From: Lewinellaceae bacterium
GTDB taxonomy: Bacteria; Bacteroidota; Bacteroidia; Chitinophagales; Saprospiraceae
Length of the DNA stretch: 36,822 nucleotides
Reading direction: 5' to 3'
NCBI GenBank assembly: GCA_947476195.1
Contig: CANJPT010000038.1
Coordinates: 1 to 36,822 of the forward strand
The translations under genes were made by a program, and so were the position numbers. Shown here in pieces: positions 31,892 through 36,822 of this stretch. Numbering within the stretch: position 1 is the first letter of the stretch; each line of letters begins with the position of its first letter. The notes below the pieces were generated by a model, which did no database searches, was not told the origin of the DNA, and was given only the letters and a program-made list of their open reading frames with translations.

Positions 31892-32278
31892 TCAATTCAA
31901 CTTGCTCGGCACGATCATACGAAACGCTGGAATTTCCACTTCAAACTGTATGTCTTCATCAAAACGTGTCATGAGGTAATTGCCACACATTTTGCCAATT
32001 TCTGTATTGAGGTCGCAGAAAGAGGCATATTCATACCGTTCTCCGGGTGATAAAATCGGCTGTTCACCAACCACCCCTTCTCCCTCCACTTCGCGAAGCT
32101 GGGCAGCGCCATCGGTGATATACCAATGACGGCGAAGCAGTTGCACGGTGTGCGGGCTGCCATTTTCAATCATGATGTGATAACCAAAAACGTAGCGCCC
32201 TGCTCTTGGGTCTGAGTGGCTTGGCAAATAGTTGGTCTCTACTGCGACTGTAATGCCATTGGTGACGGCGATTTCCAT
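31892..32278 (-). CDS. apaG: ApaG domain protein
   Basis: 128 residues, complete. ApaG fold (fibronectin-III-like) with YVFGYHIMIENGSPHTVQLLRRHWYITDG at about 29-57, the GEGVVGEQPILSPGERYEYAS turn and the C-terminal FEVEIPAFRM. The family is linked to cobalt/magnesium resistance and Ap4A levels in enterobacteria, but its biochemical role is unclear. It is monocistronic, predicted leaderless, and closed by the palindromic terminator at 31841-31880. Confidence 0.94.
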   Translation of the reverse strand: MEIAVTNGITVAVETNYLPSHSDPRAGRYVFGYHIMIENGSPHTVQLLRRHWYITDGAAQLREVEGEGVVGEQPILSPGERYEYASFCDLNTEIGKMCGNYLMTRFDEDIQFEVEIPAFRMIVPSKLN

Positions 32279-32282
32279 GGGG

Positions 32283-32290
32283 CAAAATTA
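32283..32290 (-). promoter_or_regulatory. -7 element TAATTTTG directly before apaG (leaderless start predicted)
   Basis: TAATTTTG on the minus strand ends 4 nt before the ATG at 32278 (spacer CCCC), the same geometry as the TolC-family gene. No clear -33 box. Confidence 0.6.
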
Positions 32291-32368
32291 CATAGCTCAA
32301 TTTTGTCTGTCCTGTTTTTTTGACAAAATCTTATTGTTGAAATAAATGTAGGCGAAAATTGGTGTGGG

Positions 32369-32527
32369 TTACGTCGGAATGTTTTTGACTTCACGCTGTC
32401 GAAGTAACGCCAGTTCAATGCTTTCAGGTTTTTGTGCATTGCCACCCATAGCCTCCAAATCCGGTTTTTTGTTGAGGAGATCCAGGCAAGTCTCCATAAT
32501 TGTTTCATAGTGACCAATGATGAGCAC
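32369..32527 (-). pseudogene. Receiver-domain-like remnant downstream of the nitroreductase
   Basis: Right after the nitroreductase stop, in the same frame, the minus strand stays open to TAA at 32369. From the GTG at 32527 it gives 52 residues: VLIIGHYETIMETCLDLLNK, then KPDLEAMGGNAQ... The pattern resembles the first 50 residues of NarL-type receiver domains (VLIADDH..., LL...PDIEVVG), but the acidic pair is GH and the phospho-acceptor region is missing. No start signal or promoter is evident. The likeliest reading is a decayed piece of a response-regulator gene; a small real protein or chance are alternatives. Confidence 0.3.
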
Positions 32528-32548
32528 CTGAATTTGATTGAGCTTAGA

Positions 32549-33121
32549 TTACTGATTTTCTGGAATAAAATCCTCGATCGCTTTGCGGCTACGCGGTGTG
32601 ATCTCCCTGGTTCGGAAAGGCTCCTCCAGTTGATCGGGGTTTCCGAGAAATCCCAGTGCAATAATGCAGACATCTTCCTCATCCTCCGATAGCTGGATTG
32701 TTTCTCTAAGCTTATCAGGGGCATAACCACCCATTATATGGCCATAAATATCCATTTTTGTGGCTTGAAGCATTAGAAATGCATTGGCCATGCCAGTGTC
32801 ATGCAGGGCGTGGCGATTGGGGGCTTGATTTCGGTCAAAGTTTTTCTTTGCAGTACATAAAATGAGTGCAGCTGCATTTTTTGTCCAAGGTTGATTGCCA
32901 GACAAAAGGCAATCCCAAAGATGATCGAATATCAGTGTGCCACTTAAGCCGTATCGGTAACGCCAAGGTTGCTCATTCATCGCAGAAGGTGCCCAGGCAG
33001 CAGCTTCTATGAGTGTCAGTATTTGTTCATCTGTAATTTTTTGCTCGGAAAATGCCCGTGCGCTCCAGCGATTCTTGATCAGATCAAGGACGGGTAAACG
33101 GGTTACGGCGGTTTTTATCAT
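32549..33121 (-). CDS. Nitroreductase-family flavoprotein
   Basis: 190 residues from the ATG at 33121 (MIKTAVTRLPVLDLIKNRWS); an in-frame start at 33208 adds 29 unusual residues. FMN-binding motifs are RWSARAFSEQKIT, AAWAPSAMNEQPWRY and the C-terminal IIALGFLGNP. Members reduce nitro groups, quinones or similar compounds with NAD(P)H; the physiological substrate is unknown. Minus strand, 212 bp after the pirin gene and followed by the receiver-like remnant. Confidence 0.9.
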   Translation of the reverse strand: MIKTAVTRLPVLDLIKNRWSARAFSEQKITDEQILTLIEAAAWAPSAMNEQPWRYRYGLSGTLIFDHLWDCLLSGNQPWTKNAAALILCTAKKNFDRNQAPNRHALHDTGMANAFLMLQATKMDIYGHIMGGYAPDKLRETIQLSEDEEDVCIIALGFLGNPDQLEEPFRTREITPRSRKAIEDFIPENQ

Positions 33122-33333
33122 GCTGTTTTGGCAGGTGGTGGTTGCTGAATTGGTGATTGACAAGCTCCATAACTGATTGGAGGGAGATTGGTTCATTTTA
33201 GATCCCAAATTTCACGTCAATGAGCATATTAAGGCATCTGCGTTACTCCTCAGTTGCGCCCCCTTCTCTAATGGGCAATGTCGTTGGCATCAGAAAAAAC
33301 GAGGGCATCTGCCACCACACCACAAACCACCAT

Positions 33334-34053
33334 TCAGACCTGCATAGGGACTTCCATAAGAAGCACTTCCGCATTTGAATCCGCTTTGAGGTTGAACTTT
33401 TCTACATCCCAGATGCCGTAACCATCTCTGGGATTCAGCTTTTGGTCGCCAATGCTTATATCACCACTGAGTACAAATACATAGACACCGTTTACAGCGC
33501 CACCCTTCATTTTATATTCTGTGCCAAAATCTTTATCTAAGCGGCCCAGATGAAACCAGGCATTTTGATGAATCCAAACACCGTCATCGTCTGTATTGGG
33601 GGAAAGAATTTGCTGTAGCTTATTGTGGCGATCGTCCGGGACCAAGGTGATCTGATCGTAACGGGGCGCAACATCGCGTTTGTTCGGGAAGACCCAAATT
33701 TGCAAAAATTTGACCAATTGATCGCTATTTTTGTTGTATTCTGAGTGGTAAATTCCTGTCCCTGCACTCATGACCTGCACATCACCATTGCGGATGGTGG
33801 TGACATTTCCCATGCTGTCTTTGTGTTCCAGATCGCCTTCAAGCGGGATGCTGATGATCTCCATATTGTCGTGCGGATGGGTACCAAAGCCTTTGCCGGC
33901 AGACACCGTATCGTCGTTTAACACGCGAAGCACACCGAAGTGCATGCGCTCAGGGTTGTGATAATTTGCGAAACTGAAGGTATGGAGTGAGTTCAGCCAA
34001 CCATGGTTGGCGTGGCCGCGCGTGGCCGCTTTGTGCAAAACAGTATTTGCCAT
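33334..34053 (-). CDS. Pirin-family cupin protein
   Basis: 239 residues from the ATG at 34053 (MANTVLHKAATRGHANHGWL); a longer frame from 34143 adds 30 unlikely residues. Two cupin domains. The metal site is in the first one: GFGTHPHDNMEII supplies two histidines, and the later GIYHSEYN supplies His and Glu, as in quercetinase-like pirins. The second cupin (about 135-235) lacks metal ligands. Family members act as quercetin 2,3-dioxygenases or redox-sensing cofactors. A -7 element is at 34141-34148. The nearby nitroreductase could suggest an electrophile or aromatic stress context; that is inference. Confidence 0.93.
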   Translation of the reverse strand: MANTVLHKAATRGHANHGWLNSLHTFSFANYHNPERMHFGVLRVLNDDTVSAGKGFGTHPHDNMEIISIPLEGDLEHKDSMGNVTTIRNGDVQVMSAGTGIYHSEYNKNSDQLVKFLQIWVFPNKRDVAPRYDQITLVPDDRHNKLQQILSPNTDDDGVWIHQNAWFHLGRLDKDFGTEYKMKGGAVNGVYVFVLSGDISIGDQKLNPRDGYGIWDVEKFNLKADSNAEVLLMEVPMQV

Positions 34054-34140
34054 AATTTTTGAACTTGTATTTTGACGGTCATTAAATCCCAGAATGTATA
34101 AGTGCTTGTTTGGGCTTTGGGTTTTGGCTTGCTTTTGGCT

Positions 34141-34148
34141 CAAAACTA
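34141..34148 (-). promoter_or_regulatory. Candidate -7 element TAGTTTTG for the pirin gene
   Basis: A perfect TAnnTTTG on the minus strand, 87 nt before the ATG at 34053. A TTTA at 34168-34165 is slightly too close for a good -33 box. The rest of the 238-bp gap has no supported gene. Confidence 0.4.
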
Positions 34149-34291
34149 ATTCCTATAAAAGCTCTAAAGGCTTGATTTTGTTCCTATTATTTGTGATTAT
34201 AGTACCAGTGACGCCAGTGGTGGCCAAAGTGTCAGCTTTGTTTTATCAATTCTTTTCTGTTCAAATCAAAAATTTAGCTGGGAACAACTTT

Positions 34292-35287
34292 TTATGTTGT
34301 TAAAACGGCTACTGTTCCGGCAACTTCCAGACCGGCATTTCTACCTGTTCCTTCAAAAATGCGCTGACCGTTTTCGAGTAATTCCATTTGGAGGGTAGCT
34401 TGCAGACTTTCCTGAATTTTACCTTTCATCTCCCCGGATAGTGGCGACATCAGCGCAGTGCCAGGCGCCTGTTTGGCCAGGATACGCAATTCCGTTTTTG
34501 GGTTTTTAAACACCAATTCGACGTTTTCGCCTTCAATTTTTAAATACTTCCGGGCGCCAGTATAGGTGGCAAATTTAAACAATCGATTCTCCAGCCACAT
34601 CCCGCTGATAAATCCTATAAAATGGCTCCCTAACCAGGGAATATGCGCTGCCGAAGCCATCAGGGATGCTTGATCGCTGTTGTCAAAATGGTTGCTTTGC
34701 ATCCAGACATAGGCTCTGGGAAATGAGCGCCCCCAATCTTTTTCGATGTATCCCTTGCCGTTGGTGAAATTGACCGCGTGACTTGGATTAATCCGGTCAT
34801 TCTCATTGGCTGGCGAGATCTGAAGTTTACCTTCAAGCCTATGATCAAGACTGACAATGCCATGATTACACTCCATGAAGGGTACAAATGAATACCAGCC
34901 CATAATACCCGGAGCACCGAGCATTTTAGGCCAGGGGGTAGTGCTTTTGAATTGGATTTCACCGTAAATGCCGGGTAGATCAAGGATAATCTTTTTAGAG
35001 GAGAAGAAATTATTTCCAACCCAAACTTCAAATGCATGCTCTGATGGCCGAAAATCGGCCGCGTCAAACCGGTGATATTCCGCCGTACAGGCCTTGCCAT
35101 CCATGACTTGTATAAAGGCGTGTTGGTCGCCATTTTCACCCATTGAAATACCTGGAATGAAGGCCATTGCATGTTGTTCATCCGCTGAAACCACTTTGAA
35201 ATACCAGCCTTCAAAGTATCGTTTTTGGTGGCCCCAGCCTTGAAAGTGATCGGGGTTCCAGATGGAGCGGAGTTTTGTAAGGAGCAT
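34292..35287 (-). CDS. Tocopherol-cyclase-like protein
   Basis: 331 residues. It matches the tocopherol cyclase family: HFQGWGHQKRYFEGWYFKVV near the start, MGWYSFVPFMECNHGIVSLDH in the middle, and NGKGYIEKDWGRSFPRAYVWMQSNHF, the conserved core. It is shorter than the plant and cyanobacterial VTE1 proteins. Homologues in non-photosynthetic bacteria have no proven role; a lipid or quinone modification is possible. There is no signal peptide. No tocopherol or prenylquinone genes are adjacent. It is divergent from the M28 peptidase gene. Confidence 0.82.
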   Translation of the reverse strand: MLLTKLRSIWNPDHFQGWGHQKRYFEGWYFKVVSADEQHAMAFIPGISMGENGDQHAFIQVMDGKACTAEYHRFDAADFRPSEHAFEVWVGNNFFSSKKIILDLPGIYGEIQFKSTTPWPKMLGAPGIMGWYSFVPFMECNHGIVSLDHRLEGKLQISPANENDRINPSHAVNFTNGKGYIEKDWGRSFPRAYVWMQSNHFDNSDQASLMASAAHIPWLGSHFIGFISGMWLENRLFKFATYTGARKYLKIEGENVELVFKNPKTELRILAKQAPGTALMSPLSGEMKGKIQESLQATLQMELLENGQRIFEGTGRNAGLEVAGTVAVLTT

Positions 35288-35395
35288 AGTGTTGTTTGCT
35301 TATCGGACAAACTTCCGAAAATTATTTTTCTCTGCTTCAAAAGTTTTCTCTGAACTTTGGCTCGCTAAGGATTTCTACTGTTAGACTTTACACAT

Positions 35396-36822
35396 ATGAA
35401 AAACATTCTTCTCCTTTTTATAGTTTTTTGGGGAACAACCCAACTCCAGGCCCAAACCAATATCATATCAACAGCTCCCCTCGCCGAGCAGGTTATGTTG
35501 GGCAATTACAACCCCGCAGACTACGCCCCGGCTACAGCTACGCCATGGTTGCCTACTGAACTTGCCGCCCAGTTACAAGCCAATATCTCGCCCGACAGTC
35601 TGAAAGCCTACATTTTACGGCTCAGCGAATTCCGAAACCGAAATTCCGGAAGTGACACACTTTCCGGCAGCACAGGGATCGGGGCCGCAAGACGCTGGAC
35701 GCACCATAAATTTGCCGAATTTAGCGCAGCTAACACAAACAGACTCGTTCCATCGTACCTTCAATTCGACCTGGACATCTGCGGCGTCGGTCAACACCGT
35801 AATATTATGGCTGTGCTGCCCGGAAGCAATCCTACAAGTGGCGTGGTACTGGTTGAAGGTCATATCGATAGTCGCTGCGCGGTACTTTGTGACACAAGTT
35901 GTCTGGCAGAAGGCGTGGAAGACAATGCTACGGGAACAGCTCTTGTACTCGAACTCGCCCGTGTCATGTCCCGTTACCAATTTACCAATACCGTCGTTTT
36001 CTTGGTCACGATTGCTGAAGAGCAGGGCCTGCTGGGTGCCGAAGCCTTCGCTGATTATGTGCAGCAAAAGAATATCCCGCTCCGTGCGGTGCTGAACAAT
36101 GACGTGATCGGCGGTATACTTTGCGGTAAAACCTCTTCACCGCCTTCCTGCCCTGGCCTGGATGACGTGGATTCTACCAGCGTTCGACTTTTTTCTTCCG
36201 GCAGTTTCAATTCCAAAAACAAACAACTGGCGCGTTTCAACAAACTTCAATATCAGGAAAATTTACTTCCTTTTGCGCAGGCACCTATGAATGTGCGCAT
36301 CATGAGTCCGGAAGACCGCACCGGGCGGGGTGGAGACCATATCCCGTTCCGGGAACACGGATATCCTGCCATGCGTTTTACCTCCGCCAATGAACATGGC
36401 GATGCAAGCAATACCCCCACCTATACCGATCGGCAACACACGTCAAAAGATGTTTTGGGTGTTGATACAGACGGCAATACTGTGGTGGATTCCTTTTTTG
36501 TAGACTTTAATTACCTCGCCCGAAATGCCCTGATCAATGCCAATGCGCTAGCCATTGCTGCACGAGGGGTGGCGTTGCCACCCAATTTTACGGCCAAACG
36601 CTCAGGGGCTCAACTGACCGTGACTTTCGATTCGCCTGTTGACACAAACACCATCCGGATCGCTGTGCGCAGCGTCACAAACGATTGGGATACGGTGTTT
36701 ACCATTTCCCCGACTTTTTCGGATGTGCTTTCCTGCAATACTACCGGCCCGGTCTATGTCAGTGTAGCCGGGGTGGATACCTGGGGGGCAGAAAGCCTGT
36801 TTTCGGTGGAAAAGATTGCCAC
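35396..36822 (+). CDS. Secreted M28-family peptidase, 3' end outside the window
   Basis: At least 475 codons are read from the ATG at 35396, open to the end of the window. A signal peptide (MKNILLLFIVFWGTTQLQAQ, cut around 20) leads to a zinc aminopeptidase domain. Visible ligands and motifs are VLVEGHIDSR (first His, Asp), EDNATGTALVLE (bridging Asp), IAEEQGLLGAEAF (catalytic Glu-Glu), NNDVIGG (Asp) and GGDHIPFREHGYPAMRF (last His). From about residue 400 a beta-rich fibronectin-like region begins. Such proteins in Bacteroidota often end in a type IX sorting tail, which cannot be checked here. It is divergent from the tocopherol-cyclase-like gene; a TTTG at 35356-35359 and a degenerate TAGACTTTA near 35382 may be its promoter. 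Confidence 0.88.
   Translation, partial: MKNILLLFIVFWGTTQLQAQTNIISTAPLAEQVMLGNYNPADYAPATATPWLPTELAAQLQANISPDSLKAYILRLSEFRNRNSGSDTLSGSTGIGAARRWTHHKFAEFSAANTNRLVPSYLQFDLDICGVGQHRNIMAVLPGSNPTSGVVLVEGHIDSRCAVLCDTSCLAEGVEDNATGTALVLELARVMSRYQFTNTVVFLVTIAEEQGLLGAEAFADYVQQKNIPLRAVLNNDVIGGILCGKTSSPPSCPGLDDVDSTSVRLFSSGSFNSKNKQLARFNKLQYQENLLPFAQAPMNVRIMSPEDRTGRGGDHIPFREHGYPAMRFTSANEHGDASNTPTYTDRQHTSKDVLGVDTDGNTVVDSFFVDFNYLARNALINANALAIAARGVALPPNFTAKRSGAQLTVTFDSPVDTNTIRIAVRSVTNDWDTVFTISPTFSDVLSCNTTGPVYVSVAGVDTWGAESLFSVEKIA

Noticed and set aside
34094-34303. 69-codon hydrophobic plus-strand ORF between the pirin and tocopherol-cyclase-like genes
   Set aside because: It lies over the pirin promoter region and the end of the next gene on the other strand; AT-rich DNA gives hydrophobic frames by chance.
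1-36822. CRISPR array, tRNA or rRNA genes, prophage or defence genes
   Set aside because: No regularly spaced repeats, cloverleaf-like segments, phage structural genes, transposases or known defence families were seen on either strand.

Overview
The window reads as chromosomal DNA of a Bacteroidota bacterium, probably near the Saprospiria (Lewinella/Haliscomenobacter type). Reasons: genes for type IX secretion cargo (two gliding-motility C-terminal tails ending GDVT-(L/V)-IR, one type A sorting tail), lineage-typical genes (DUF4270, DUF4290, HU-TM-SPOR protein, short AMP nucleosidase, short starch-synthase-like GT5), almost no Shine-Dalgarno sequences, and repeated promoter -7 elements of the form TAnnTTTG. 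The genus is an inference.

Layout. 1-47 is the tail of a secreted adhesin-like gene, followed by a strong terminator and about 640 bp without a recognisable gene. 872-3800 (minus) holds an M23 endopeptidase-like membrane protein and an HU-TM-SPOR protein. 4035-5206 (plus) holds a Nudix-winged-helix regulator and methylmalonyl-CoA epimerase, convergent with an atypical SDR. 6444-9792 (minus) is the str operon rpsL-rpsG-fusA, with no S10 operon behind fusA. 9949-12693 (minus) is a 914-residue SprB-repeat protein. 12950-14704 (plus) is pssA-purS-rsmI. 14866-20228 (minus) is dinB-sbcD-sbcC and an RsmB-type rRNA methyltransferase. 20657-27932 (minus) holds DUF4290, glmS, a DUF4270 lipoprotein, a GT5 domain protein, folA and an APC permease. 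28144-31837 holds amn (+), a choice-of-anchor-L protein (-) and a TolC-family protein (+). 31892-35287 (minus) holds apaG, a small receiver-like remnant, a nitroreductase, a pirin and a tocopherol-cyclase-like protein. A secreted M28 peptidase gene (+) starts at 35396 and runs off the window.

How they work together. Most genes are housekeeping: translation, envelope (pssA, glmS, M23, SPOR), nucleotide metabolism (purS, folA, amn) and double-strand-break processing (sbcCD). The M28 peptidase, the SprB-repeat protein and the anchor-L protein are probable secretion cargo. I see no defence system, prophage, CRISPR array, intact insertion sequence, rRNA or tRNA.

The least ordinary signals are non-coding. 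Three genes (pssA, tolC-like, apaG) have a perfect TAnnTTTG element ending only 4-6 nt before the ATG, which predicts leaderless mRNAs. Many intergenic gaps carry inverted repeats built from a small reused vocabulary (AATGTGGTCAATGTGAA, AATATCC/GGATATT), including a 34-bp inverted repeat in 7-nt steps and two interleaved inverted repeats between rpsL and rpsG that could form a pseudoknot. I do not see a convincing wholly new multi-gene system; these repeats and leaderless promoters deserve the second look.
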